Assembly (NCBI RefSeq): GCF_021608225.1
Contig: NZ_JAKIJS010000001.1
Span: 372,001-436,000 of the forward strand
DNA length: 64,000 bases
Source: Pseudalkalibacillus berkeleyi
GTDB taxonomy: Bacteria; Bacillota; Bacilli; Bacillales; Fictibacillaceae
Direction: 5' to 3'
Part shown: positions 43,667 through 52,206 of the stretch, piece after piece
How positions within the stretch are numbered: the first letter of the stretch is position 1
How the letters are laid out: the number at the start of each line of letters is the position of its first letter
Translations under genes and position numbers: made by a program
Notes under the pieces: model-generated
The model's database searches: none
Told to the model about the DNA's origin: nothing
Seen by the model: the letters and a program-made list of their open reading frames with translations, nothing else

Positions 43667-45370
43667 ATGAAGCGAATTATTCCAATTGTAATCTTTTTCT
43701 TCTTACTCGTGTTGTTATTTCCGAATCAAGCCTTTGCGGTGGAATATTCGATAACGGAGGCTAGGATCGATGCCTATCTTCAGGAAAACGGGGACGTTCT
43801 TGTTGAAGAGTCCTTCACCTATGGATTCGAAGGAAAGTTTAACGGCATCACTAGAGAGATAATCCCGAAAAAAGGGACAGAAATCAACAATTTCGAAGCT
43901 TCTGAAAAAGGAAAAGCGTTGAAGGTAGAGAGAGACGATTACTTTTATAAGATCCATCGAAAAGGATCGGATGAAGTCGTATTGGTAGATCTTTCCTATA
44001 CCATCAAGAATGGAGTCGAAGTTTATTCTGATGTTGCTCAGTTCTATTGGGCGTTCTTCGATAGAAGCAACGAATCGACGTATGAAAACCTTATCGTTGC
44101 CATCCATCCGCCAAAGGAAACCGAGGATGTAATCGCATTCGGTTACGATCAAGCGTATGGAACAGAAGAAATTATGGAGAATGGCACAGTCTATTTTGCA
44201 ATGAACCAGGTACCTGATAATACGAACGGAGATATCCGCGTCGCTTATGAGAAGGGACTGTTTCCAGCTGCTAAAGCGTCCAATCAACCTATGAAAGCTG
44301 AAATTATACAAGATAAAAAGGATCTTGATGCACAAGTCGCCGCAAAAACAGAACGTACAGCGTTTCTCGATCAAATGGCAAGCATCGTCATTCCAATTGT
44401 CGGCCTCATTATGGTTGTGCTCTATGTATCGTTGTGGAAAGGTCACGTCAATCGTAAAAGGGAAGCGGAACGCGACATGGACCTTACCCGAAATGTTCCG
44501 AAACAGCGAATGAGCTTACCCGCAACCATCTTTTACACGAATTATAAACACTTACCACCCGAAGCCATTTCCGCTGCGCTACTCGATCTCGTACGAAAGC
44601 AATATGTAAAGCGCATTGGTGAGGACCGATTCCAAGTGATTCACCGGGAGGGTGCACTGAAGCACGAACAGATCCTCATTAAATGGCTGTTTGACTTAAT
44701 TGGTGAGAATAATGAATTCAGTTTTGAAGAACTGAAACAGTTTACGAAGCAAAAGAAGAATCATGGAACCTACAGAAAGTATCAAACAAGCTGGCAAAAA
44801 GCTGTAGCAGAAGAAGTAAATGAGAGACAATTATATGAAGATAAGAAGAAATATCGTATATCAATTGTGTTATCCAGCATCATTTTAATTCCATTCATCT
44901 TTATCTTTGCGTTCCATGGTCTTATATTTTGGATGGTCATGACAATCCTTCTTATAGGCACAATCACCCTTTATGGTTTCTTATACCATCCAAGGACGAA
45001 AGAAGGTACCCTGATCCATTATGAATGGAAAGCATGTAAGAAGCGGTTCAAAATCTTGAGTAAAGAGGATTGGAGAACTTGGGCGGAAGACGACAAGTTA
45101 CGCGCCTATATTTACGGACTCGGTACGAAAACGCAACCGATTATTAAAAAGAACGAACAGTTCGCTAAATCGTTCTATCCTTCAAATACGAGTAACTCGG
45201 AAGTCGGAGCCTATTCCACAATGGATATCAGCACGTTCATTATATTGGGAGCTGCTGTATCAAACAATTTCGATGCAGCCCACCAATCCACTGGAGCATC
45301 AATAGGTGCAGGCGGAGCAGGTTCTGGCGCAGGAGCGGGTGGCGGCGGAGGCGGATCTGGAGCCTTTTAA
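43667..45370 (+). CDS. DUF2207-family membrane protein
   Basis: A 567-residue protein with a signal peptide (about 1-25), an extracellular beta-rich domain (ARIDAYLQENGDVLVEESFTYGF, PKKGTEINNF), a first transmembrane helix around residue 240, a winged-helix-like cytoplasmic domain (PEAISAALLDLVRKQYVKRI), two further helices around residue 415 and a Gly/Ala-rich C-terminal tail. This is the full DUF2207 plan. Function is unknown. CAGGTGA lies 8 bases before the ATG. Confidence 0.9.
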   Translation: MKRIIPIVIFFFLLVLLFPNQAFAVEYSITEARIDAYLQENGDVLVEESFTYGFEGKFNGITREIIPKKGTEINNFEASEKGKALKVERDDYFYKIHRKGSDEVVLVDLSYTIKNGVEVYSDVAQFYWAFFDRSNESTYENLIVAIHPPKETEDVIAFGYDQAYGTEEIMENGTVYFAMNQVPDNTNGDIRVAYEKGLFPAAKASNQPMKAEIIQDKKDLDAQVAAKTERTAFLDQMASIVIPIVGLIMVVLYVSLWKGHVNRKREAERDMDLTRNVPKQRMSLPATIFYTNYKHLPPEAISAALLDLVRKQYVKRIGEDRFQVIHREGALKHEQILIKWLFDLIGENNEFSFEELKQFTKQKKNHGTYRKYQTSWQKAVAEEVNERQLYEDKKKYRISIVLSSIILIPFIFIFAFHGLIFWMVMTILLIGTITLYGFLYHPRTKEGTLIHYEWKACKKRFKILSKEDWRTWAEDDKLRAYIYGLGTKTQPIIKKNEQFAKSFYPSNTSNSEVGAYSTMDISTFIILGAAVSNNFDAAHQSTGASIGAGGAGSGAGAGGGGGGSGAF

Positions 45371-45802
45371 CAAGAAAGTTAGACAGAATTCCCATTTCCG
45401 GGAACGCCTTTGATAGTGTAAAAGTAAAGGTCGAAGCATGAGTAGTGAACCGGCAGTCTGTAGCTATCGAAAAATAGAGAATGGTATTTAATATTAAGCC
45501 CCGTTATATAGCGCAGAACGTTTATTTAAGAACATAGCTTTATAGAGTATCATGTTTAACACTCCACCATAAAACGAAGCTCAAGGCCTAGTGAATACAA
45601 AAGACAGAACCTTTGACTCCCACTCCCGAAAGGAAAAGTGAAAGTCTATCAAGAAGATACAAATGACAGCAGTCTAGAATTCAGAAGATCAAATAGATCA
45701 CAAACTCATGAGAGGATTTATATTTCACATAATTCACAGTTTAAGTTTCTGATTATTTATTATGGTATTAATAATCCAGATTAATAAGGAAGGATAGAGG
45801 AT
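45371..45802. other. Intergenic region without recognisable features
   Basis: About 430 AT-rich bases after the DUF2207 gene. Only short, poor ORFs are present and no terminator, repeat or RNA gene is recognised. Confidence 0.5.
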
Positions 45803-46129
45803 ATGCCAACTTACAACAAACTCGTTCGTGATCGTATTCCAGAGATTATTCAATACACAGGAAAAAGTTTTAATACTAGTATTTTGGATGTAGATCATTA
45901 TGAAATGGAATTGAAAGAGAAGTTAAAAGAAGAGCTAAATGAATATCTTGAAGCAAGTGACGATGCATCAGCGATCGAAGAACTTGCAGACCTTCTAGAA
46001 TTGATACATGCATTAACCTCTGTACATCATTCCTCTGTTGAGGAACTTGAGACTGTTCGAAAAGAAAAAGCTGAAAAGCGTGGAGGATTTCAAGAACGTA
46101 TTTTCTTGATTGATGTTGAAGATGAGTAA
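45803..46129 (+). CDS. MazG-like nucleotide pyrophosphohydrolase
   Basis: The 108-residue product begins PTYNKLVRDRIPEII and contains a helical EELNEYLEASDDASAIEELADLLELIHAL stretch with the ExxE...ExxD metal-binding pattern of the MazG/phosphoribosyl-ATP pyrophosphohydrolase-like group. Such small proteins hydrolyse non-canonical or regulatory nucleotides; many phage-linked homologues exist. It sits upstream of a restriction nuclease gene, which may reflect a small defence or DNA-metabolism patch. Confidence 0.8.
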   Translation: MPTYNKLVRDRIPEIIQYTGKSFNTSILDVDHYEMELKEKLKEELNEYLEASDDASAIEELADLLELIHALTSVHHSSVEELETVRKEKAEKRGGFQERIFLIDVEDE

Positions 46130-46191
46130 AGTCGTACTAAATAATGCGAATATAGATATGCGTTATTTTGTTTAAGTTGGTGAAGAAATTA

Positions 46192-47064
46192 ATGGACGAA
46201 AAAACTTTAAAACATAAAATAGAAAACTTGAGTATTTGGACTAAAGGTGATCAAAGAGCACCTCATAAACCACTGTTATTGTTATATGCTCTTGCAAGAT
46301 ATCAAAGAGATAAAATACATAATTTATCATATTTAGAGGTTAAGGATAAGTTGAAAAAGCTATTAATTGAGTTCGGACCTCAACGACGTTCCTACCATCC
46401 TGAGCAGCCTTTTGTAAGATTAACAAATGACGGAATATGGTCATTGAATAAAAGTATTGAACCGAAAAACATCAGAAATAACTACCTTATGAAGAATGAC
46501 CTTGTTGGTGGCTTTAACCCTGTTGTAATTCAATTGCTAAATAGGAATCCCAAACTTTTAGAAGAATTAGCTGACAAAATACTTCATGAACATTTCCCGC
46601 AAAGTATACATGAAGATATTCTAATGGCTGTTGGACTAGAAGTAGGAGTTAAGAAACGTAAAACTAGAGATCCAATGTTCAGAGATAAAATATTAAGAGC
46701 TTACGAGTATAGTTGTGCTGTCTGTGGATTTAATGTCAGATTAGGAAATCACTTAGTTGGGATTGAAGCCGCTCATATCAAGTGGTTTCAATTAGGCGGA
46801 CCAGATATTGAAGAAAACGGAATAGCATTGTGTTCCTTACACCATAAGTTGTTTGATCGTGGAGTTTTCACGCTTACTAATAAAAGACAATTAATCGTTG
46901 CAGAAGATGCACATGGTACACATGGGTTTGATGAATGGCTAATGAGGTACCATGGGAACCCCATAAGGGAACCTGTCAACCCTATATACCAACCACAAGA
47001 AACGTTTTTAAATTGGCATGTTAGAGAAGTGTTTAAAGGACCAGCAAGGTATCAAACACATTAA
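46192..47064 (+). CDS. HNH endonuclease, probable phosphorothioate-DNA restriction enzyme
   Basis: A 290-residue protein. The N-terminal ~150 residues include RAPHKPLLLLYALARY and EFGPQRRSYHPEQPFVRL, the wording of the sulfur-binding (SBD) domain of ScoMcrA-like type IV enzymes that bind phosphorothioate-modified DNA. From about residue 175 an HNH nuclease follows (CAVCGFNV, GIEAAHIKWFQLGGPD, NGIALCSLHHKLFDRGVF). No dnd/ssp modification genes are in the window, so it would act against foreign modified DNA. The ATG at 46192 is preferred over TTG 46168. Confidence 0.8.
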   Translation: MDEKTLKHKIENLSIWTKGDQRAPHKPLLLLYALARYQRDKIHNLSYLEVKDKLKKLLIEFGPQRRSYHPEQPFVRLTNDGIWSLNKSIEPKNIRNNYLMKNDLVGGFNPVVIQLLNRNPKLLEELADKILHEHFPQSIHEDILMAVGLEVGVKKRKTRDPMFRDKILRAYEYSCAVCGFNVRLGNHLVGIEAAHIKWFQLGGPDIEENGIALCSLHHKLFDRGVFTLTNKRQLIVAEDAHGTHGFDEWLMRYHGNPIREPVNPIYQPQETFLNWHVREVFKGPARYQTH

Positions 47065-47206
47065 GAAAGTAAAATAGGTACATTCGCTATTTTAGGGTCA
47101 ATGTTTTACATAATAAATTTTTAGAATTACTTAACATGAAAGCACTTGCAATTCCTCTCCACTTGTTTTCATACTTAAAGAGACTAACATAGAATGAGGT
47201 GGAGAG

Positions 47207-48349
47207 ATGAAGTTTGGAAGTTTAACAGGAAAAGTGGTTGCTGTTGGTACAGCTGCATTGATGATTTTTGGTCATGAAGTTAGTGCGCATGGTGATGAGG
47301 CTTCAGTATATGAAGCTATTCAGGATCAGTTGGTAGGGAAACAGATCTTCTTTGGAGATCTACATAATCACACTGGTTACTCTCCGGATGGTTCGGGGAC
47401 TCCGAAGATGGCGTATGAGAGTGCGAAGATGAATGGGCTTGATTTTATCGCGATTACAGAGCATTCGGAAGGGTTGAACTTGATCGCGAATGAAGAAGAG
47501 GGTGTGAATACGCCACTTCCTTATCGTACAGAGTGGGAGGACATCCAGTATCAAGCGGATCAGATTTCAGATGAGTCGTTTACAGCGATCCGTGGTTTCG
47601 AGTGGAGCGATCCGTATCAAGGACACTTCAATGTCTGGTTTTCTAAGCATTATACCGATGTGTTCCGTTCACCTGGAACGCCTTCGATGAAGCCATTCTG
47701 GAATTGGTTCCAGACAGATACGAGTCTGCTTGGTGGTAGTGATGGCATTGGTGGCTTTAACCACCCTGGACGTGAGCCGGGTAAGCTTGATGAACTCGCT
47801 TATGTCCCTGAAGTCGATAATCGGGTCATTTCTATTGAGGTGTTCAACCGGGAAGATATCTATGACTCTACATATGTGGAAGCACTTGATAACGGCTGGC
47901 ATGTTGGAGCAATCGGTGTATCCGACCATCACGGGGAAATCTGGGGTGATCCGACATTTGCGCGTACGGGAATCATTGCAACGGAAAACTCTCATGAGGA
48001 TGTAAGAGCTGCATTGGAAAAGCATCATGTATATGCAACGCAGGATTCCAACTATCAAATGGTTTTCACAGGGAATGGTCAGATGATGGGGGCAGAGTTG
48101 ACGAATGAACAGCCTGTGGAGTTGAATGTGATGGGGCATGATCCGGATCAAGGAGAGACCATTGTAAAAGCGGAACTGGTTACGAATGGTGGAAAAGTCG
48201 TCGAAACCTATGAACCTGCTAATCCACATCAAACGTTTGAGTGGAGTACGACAACACCGGAAACTACTGAAAGTGCTTGGTACTTCGTTAGAGTGACACA
48301 AACGGATGGCGAAATGATCTACTCAAGCCCGATTTGGGTTAATAGATAA
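47207..48349 (+). CDS. Secreted PHP/CehA-like metal-dependent hydrolase
   Basis: A 380-residue protein with a signal peptide (about 1-27, ending VSAHG). The PHP-type phosphoesterase motif FGDLHNHTGYSPDGSG (about residues 46-61) and AITEHSEG follow, with later His residues (GGFNHPGREPG, GVSDHHGEIWGDP) supplying further metal ligands. Its layout resembles DUF3604/CehA-type hydrolases. It would act outside the cell on a phosphoester or other ester. GGTGGAGA precedes the ATG. Confidence 0.82.
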   Translation: MKFGSLTGKVVAVGTAALMIFGHEVSAHGDEASVYEAIQDQLVGKQIFFGDLHNHTGYSPDGSGTPKMAYESAKMNGLDFIAITEHSEGLNLIANEEEGVNTPLPYRTEWEDIQYQADQISDESFTAIRGFEWSDPYQGHFNVWFSKHYTDVFRSPGTPSMKPFWNWFQTDTSLLGGSDGIGGFNHPGREPGKLDELAYVPEVDNRVISIEVFNREDIYDSTYVEALDNGWHVGAIGVSDHHGEIWGDPTFARTGIIATENSHEDVRAALEKHHVYATQDSNYQMVFTGNGQMMGAELTNEQPVELNVMGHDPDQGETIVKAELVTNGGKVVETYEPANPHQTFEWSTTTPETTESAWYFVRVTQTDGEMIYSSPIWVNR

Positions 48350-48361
48350 GTGTCAGAGATG

Positions 48362-48391
48362 AAGGTTGGATCAGTCCAACCTTCATTTTTT
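48362..48391 (+). terminator. Terminator of the PHP hydrolase gene
   Basis: AAGGTTGGA and TCCAACCTT pair around TCAG, followed by CATTTTTT. Confidence 0.85.
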
Positions 48392-48491
48392 ATGGAAGAT
48401 ATTGTCCTATATACACACCAATAGAACGGTCCCCTATGGTATGCTGTTGGAAGGAAATTGTAATAAAGGGGATAAAAGAGGGGGGTAAACA

Positions 48492-49403
48492 TTGGTGAGG
48501 GAAAAACAGATCAAGATTTTTGTTGCTTTTGTAGCAGTAGCATTTGTTGTTAGTTTAATTATGAATGTCACATTTCTTTCTAAGTTAAGTGAAATGGACA
48601 ATCGTCTACGTTCTCTCTCTTCTTCACAACAGAATATGATGAGTAGTGTAAACGGCCAAACGAATCATATCCAAACGGTATTGAATGATATGCAAGAGGA
48701 ACAGAGATGGATGACTCCTATTGATATTACCGTCGATTCAAAGGATATGGAGGATGGCAAAGCGGAAGCGACATTCGAATGGCAAGTTAAGGAGTTGCAA
48801 GAGGATTCTGAGGTTGTATTTTATTATACATATGGCAATAATGAGAGCTACAAAGCGCTTCCTGTGGAGGAAATTCAGCAAGGGTTGTTTAAAGTGAAAG
48901 TTCCGATTGAGATGGATATGGAGCCTATGTGGCACATAAACTTAATGAGGGGTAACAAGAATACTCAAGAGTCGTCCAAAAAAAAGATGGAAGAACAAAT
49001 GAAAAGCGAGACGCTCAAATACTACGTTACAGTATCCTATGGTGACATGGTGAAGAGCGGAAAGGTTCACACTGAGCATTTAGGGGAGTATGGCAATCGT
49101 CTATATGGTAGTTTACAAACGGACATCATCATGGAGGACAAAACATTTAGTATGATGCTGATGAATCATCAAACAGATACTTCTGTTTCAATAGTAAAAG
49201 CTTATCTCCTGAAATATAAAGATGAAGACTTGTTAGGTAGAGAAAAATTCGATGTAGATAAGCAATACGATCCCGCCGATCCTAGGATGAATGCTTATCA
49301 TGTGAATCAAATTAAACAATTTGAAAATATGCGCCTTGTGGTACAGGTCGTTTATGACAATGGAGAAGTATTTGAAAAAGAAGTATATAAACTCGATAAT
49401 TAG
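48492..49403 (+). CDS. Membrane-anchored extracellular protein, unknown
   Basis: About 303 residues. One hydrophobic segment (residues 8-28) is followed by a short coiled-coil-like stretch (SKLSEMDNRLRSLSSSQQNMMSS) and a beta-rich domain with no cysteines. No family is recognised. Starts TTG 48492 and GTG 48495 are both in range of GAGGGGGG. Its size and layout suggest a cell-surface binding role; this is inference. Confidence 0.65.
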   Translation: MVREKQIKIFVAFVAVAFVVSLIMNVTFLSKLSEMDNRLRSLSSSQQNMMSSVNGQTNHIQTVLNDMQEEQRWMTPIDITVDSKDMEDGKAEATFEWQVKELQEDSEVVFYYTYGNNESYKALPVEEIQQGLFKVKVPIEMDMEPMWHINLMRGNKNTQESSKKKMEEQMKSETLKYYVTVSYGDMVKSGKVHTEHLGEYGNRLYGSLQTDIIMEDKTFSMMLMNHQTDTSVSIVKAYLLKYKDEDLLGREKFDVDKQYDPADPRMNAYHVNQIKQFENMRLVVQVVYDNGEVFEKEVYKLDN

Positions 49404-49477
49404 GAACGGATCAAACTTTAAAAAATTTATTGTGAAATTCAATTCTTTAACTTATATTTTAAAAAAATAAAGTACAC

Positions 49478-49657
49478 TTGCATGATTTTAATTCTCTTAG
49501 TGATTGCTCGAAATGGTTAGAAAATCTTATTGGTGGTTCTTTATATCAGGGTTTAAGAGGTTTGAGAGATGGTTGGAATCCAACCGAACAATCTCAATTG
49601 TATGGCTTTGAAATTAAAACTAATGTAATTGAAAAAAACTCTACGACAACGGTCTAA
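49478..49657 (+). pseudogene. 3' remnant of an unknown gene
   Basis: A 59-codon frame with no ribosome site encodes a well-formed protein-like stretch (WLENLIGGSLYQGLRGLRDGWNPTEQ, then YGFEIKTNVIEKNSTTT). This looks like the C-terminal end of a soluble protein rather than random sequence. An in-frame stop directly precedes it. The rest of the gene appears deleted. The family could not be named. Confidence 0.35.
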
Positions 49658-49694
49658 GTAGCTAGACAAACACAAGGAAGATATATGTTAGAAA

Positions 49695-49728
49695 AAAGCA
49701 GGTTGGAATTTCCAACCTGCTTTTTTTA
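49695..49728 (-). terminator. Terminator of the collagen-like gene
   Basis: AGCAGGTTGGAAA and TTTCCAACCTGCT form a perfect 13-bp palindrome just beyond the minus-strand stop; T- and A-runs flank both sides. Confidence 0.85.
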
Positions 49729-50409
49729 GCATAGCGCAAGGAAGATTTGTGGTGTGTAGAAGAAGCATAGGTTGAATGTAGGATAACAGAATGCGATGGT
49801 GATGAAGAAGTTGACGAATGCGACCCAGGCGAGGGCGATGCCAATACCGCCAAATGGTGTCTGATAGAAAATTAACGTCCATCTACCCTGGCAGCCCCAG
49901 ATGCCGTTGATTCGATCATCGTAGTCTTCGTACTCCATGTCGGAACGGGGCTGACCGCCGAGCAGTGAAGTGATTTGGGTCGTGCTTTGCGGCTGTTGTC
50001 CGACTAAAGACTGGAGCTGGGTTTGTGGTAATGCCGATAAGGTCGTGAAAAGGCTGACAAGGTTTTGAGGTGGTCCGCTAGTCGGTTGTGATAATGTCGG
50101 TAAAATCTGTTGAACTTGCTGTTGTTGCTGGAGTGTCAATTGACCGGGCAAAGCGGAAGGGCCGTTGCCGGGAATACTTTGGCCTCCAGGAAAACTTGGA
50201 CCACCGGGGACCCCAGGAAATCCGCCCATTCCACCTGGACCTCCTGGGAAACCAGGTATTCCACCAGGTCCTCCTGGAAATCCTCCCATCCCTGGTCCCC
50301 CAGGGAATCCACCGCCTAAGCCGGGTATTCCACCAGGTCCACCTTGGCCACCCATCCCAGGGGGGCCGAAGGGAGGAAGTTGGCGTGGATGATTTTTATT
50401 GTGATACAT
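49726..50409 (-). CDS. Collagen-like Gly/Pro-rich protein with hydrophobic C-terminus
   Basis: A 227-residue protein. Residues 12-85 are a Gly-Gly-x-Gly/Pro repeat region (GGPGGIPG and GGFPGGPG motifs). Then come a Gln/Leu/Pro linker (LTLQQQQQVQQILPTL), an acidic stretch (DMEYEDYDD) and a hydrophobic C-terminal third rich in Phe and Cys. This resembles the bristle or coat-associated collagen-like and Gly-rich proteins of Bacillus spores, but the repeats are not strict Gly-x-y and no known exosporium domain is recognised. The ribosome site is weak. Confidence 0.7.
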   Translation of the reverse strand: MYHNKNHPRQLPPFGPPGMGGQGGPGGIPGLGGGFPGGPGMGGFPGGPGGIPGFPGGPGGMGGFPGVPGGPSFPGGQSIPGNGPSALPGQLTLQQQQQVQQILPTLSQPTSGPPQNLVSLFTTLSALPQTQLQSLVGQQPQSTTQITSLLGGQPRSDMEYEDYDDRINGIWGCQGRWTLIFYQTPFGGIGIALAWVAFVNFFITIAFCYPTFNLCFFYTPQIFLALC

Positions 50410-50652
50410 ATCGCAATCCCCATTTCAATGGATGATGTCATGATGACACTATATGCGGACTTGGGCATTATGTGTAAGGACATTTTGTTGAAAGGTATCT
50501 GTTCATTCTCTATGCCGTTCATGGCAAAGCTGATTGAATGCTTCTGGGTTTATACAATATTTCATAAGTGTGTGAACATTCTCCATTGCAGGATTTTCCC
50601 AATTTAAGACGAATGATTATCTTAGGGATTTAATTAGAGAGGGGTTGGGTTT

Positions 50653-51054
50653 ATGAAGGTTATAGAAGCAATTCCAGCTTTACCTGTGAGAGATTTGGAT
50701 AAGAGTGCTGCTTTTTACCGGGAAACGTTAGGTTTTTCGGTACTTCATCAAGAAGGTGGACTTGTCGTGCTTGGTTTAGAGCAAATCCAGGTTCATTTGT
50801 GGCTTGCAAATGATGAACGGTGGCGTACAGAGGAGCACTGGAATCCTGTTGTATCAGGAGCGGAAACATTCATTGCAGGAACAGGGAGCTGCCGTATCGG
50901 GTTAGACGGAGTGGACGAAATGCATGAAAAATTGGCTCCAGCGGGTATTATCCATCCCAAAGCCCCAATTGAGGACAAGCCATGGGGAACAAGGGAGTTT
51001 TCAGTGGTAGATCCTGATAAGAATCTGATTACGTATTACGAGTGGAAGCGATAG
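50653..51054 (+). CDS. Bleomycin-resistance-like VOC protein
   Basis: A 133-residue product: AIPALPVRDLDKSAAFYRETLGFSV, then IQVHLWLANDERWRTEEHWNP and REFSVVDPDKNLITYYEW. This is the BRP-like branch of the VOC superfamily, whose members bind bleomycin-type glycopeptides or other ligands in a dimer cleft. Actual resistance is not implied. Its stop directly abuts the start of the DUF1697 gene. Confidence 0.88.
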   Translation: MKVIEAIPALPVRDLDKSAAFYRETLGFSVLHQEGGLVVLGLEQIQVHLWLANDERWRTEEHWNPVVSGAETFIAGTGSCRIGLDGVDEMHEKLAPAGIIHPKAPIEDKPWGTREFSVVDPDKNLITYYEWKR

Positions 51055-51594
51055 ATGCCTACTTATATTGCGTTGCTACGCGGTATAAATGTTGGTGGTC
51101 ATAAGAAAGTAAAGATGGATCGGTTGAAGGAAATCTTCTCGTCGATCGGCTTTGAACAGGTGAGGACGTACATACAAAGCGGGAATGTCATCTTTGAAAC
51201 AAGGCCGTTGGAGACGTCTGAGCTCATTCAACAAATTGAAAGTCAGTTGAAAGAAGCGCTAGAATTTGAAGTGCCTGTCATCGTGAAAACGGCTGAAGAA
51301 TGGAAAACGGCAATTGGAGCGAATCCTTTTGATGTTGACTTGTTAAAAGAGGATGAAAAACTGCACGTTTCTTTTTTAGCTGAAAAGCCAAGTACTGAAG
51401 CAGTTGAGAAGCTGTTAAGTGTTGAGAGTGATATTGATGATTTTCAAATTGAAGGAAAGACAGCGTACATCGTCTGCCGGAAAGGCTACAAGAAAACCGT
51501 TTTTTCAAACACATTCATTGAGAAAAAGTTGAAGGTGGCAGCTACCACAAGAAACTGGAATTCGGTCATGAAAATTGCTGAAATGAGTAAATAA
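51055..51594 (+). CDS. DUF1697-family protein
   Basis: A 179-residue product with the DUF1697 N-terminal signature (TYIALLRGINVGGHKKVKMDRLKEIF, YIQSGNVIFET). The family is common in Bacilli and actinobacteria and has no known function. It starts one base after the stop of the VOC gene, so translation is probably coupled. Confidence 0.9.
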   Translation: MPTYIALLRGINVGGHKKVKMDRLKEIFSSIGFEQVRTYIQSGNVIFETRPLETSELIQQIESQLKEALEFEVPVIVKTAEEWKTAIGANPFDVDLLKEDEKLHVSFLAEKPSTEAVEKLLSVESDIDDFQIEGKTAYIVCRKGYKKTVFSNTFIEKKLKVAATTRNWNSVMKIAEMSK

Positions 51595-51602
51595 AATTGG
51601 AT

Positions 51603-51647
51603 ACAGTGAGAAAATCAGCTAATAACGATTTTCTTACTGTATTTCTT
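51603..51647 (+). terminator. Terminator of the VOC-DUF1697 operon
   Basis: ACAGTGAGAAAATC and GATTTTCTTACTGT pair, followed by ATTTCTTTTT. Confidence 0.8.
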
Positions 51648-52206
51648 TTTGGTTACATAAACGCTAGTAGGGGAGACCTCCATGAATACACAAAAACGGA
51701 ACAACTGAGAAGAATGCAATCAAATCGTCTCAGGAATGTAGTTCTTTACACATAGCATTCAAGAAGGAATTGTCCCCATTAAATAACAGGAACATATGTG
51801 AGTGGAGAAGATCTACTCCTTCGTGTTTGATTTCAAAGAAATCTAATTATATCAACACCGCTAAACATAAGTGAGTCCTTTTGTGGATTCACTTATGTTT
51901 TTTACGTTAAGAAAGCATTACTTTTTCCATGATACAGATTTGCTGCAAGGCGAAAGGGGTACGACATCTGTAAAGAACATCAGGGTTTTTACCAGCTTGT
52001 ACCATTGATAGTTTTTATTGGTTTTACATTTTGTCCACTTTGTGACTGTTTTCTGATAACTGACAAAGGTTTGTCAAAAATATTTTGCAAATTAGTGACA
52101 AAGTTCATAATTTCACAAAGTCCGTCGAAAACCTTGATAGAATGGTGCCAAGAAGTAAAATATTGATGCTTTAATTATAGATCTTTCGAGAGAAAGGGGT
52201 ACTCGT
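51648..52206. other. Upstream region of the qox operon
   Basis: About 560 bases without a supported gene. A terminator-like hairpin (ACATAAGTGA/TCACTTATGT with T-run) lies at about 51865-51909. Between 52030 and 52130 there are repeated GTGACAAAGT/TTTGTGAC-like elements, including a near-perfect palindrome TGACAAAGGTTTGTCA at 52061-52076. These could be operators for the redox-dependent regulation of the oxidase. Confidence 0.5.

Noticed and set aside
43715-44446. 243-codon ORF on the minus strand inside the DUF2207 gene
   Set aside because: The plus-strand gene has a signal peptide, domains and a good ribosome site; the opposite frame has no recognisable features.
50088-50435. Plus-strand ORFs opposite the collagen-like gene, some Gly-Pro-Pro-rich
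   Set aside because: These are reading-frame shadows of the Gly/Pro repeat; the minus-strand gene has a terminator and a coherent C-terminal domain.
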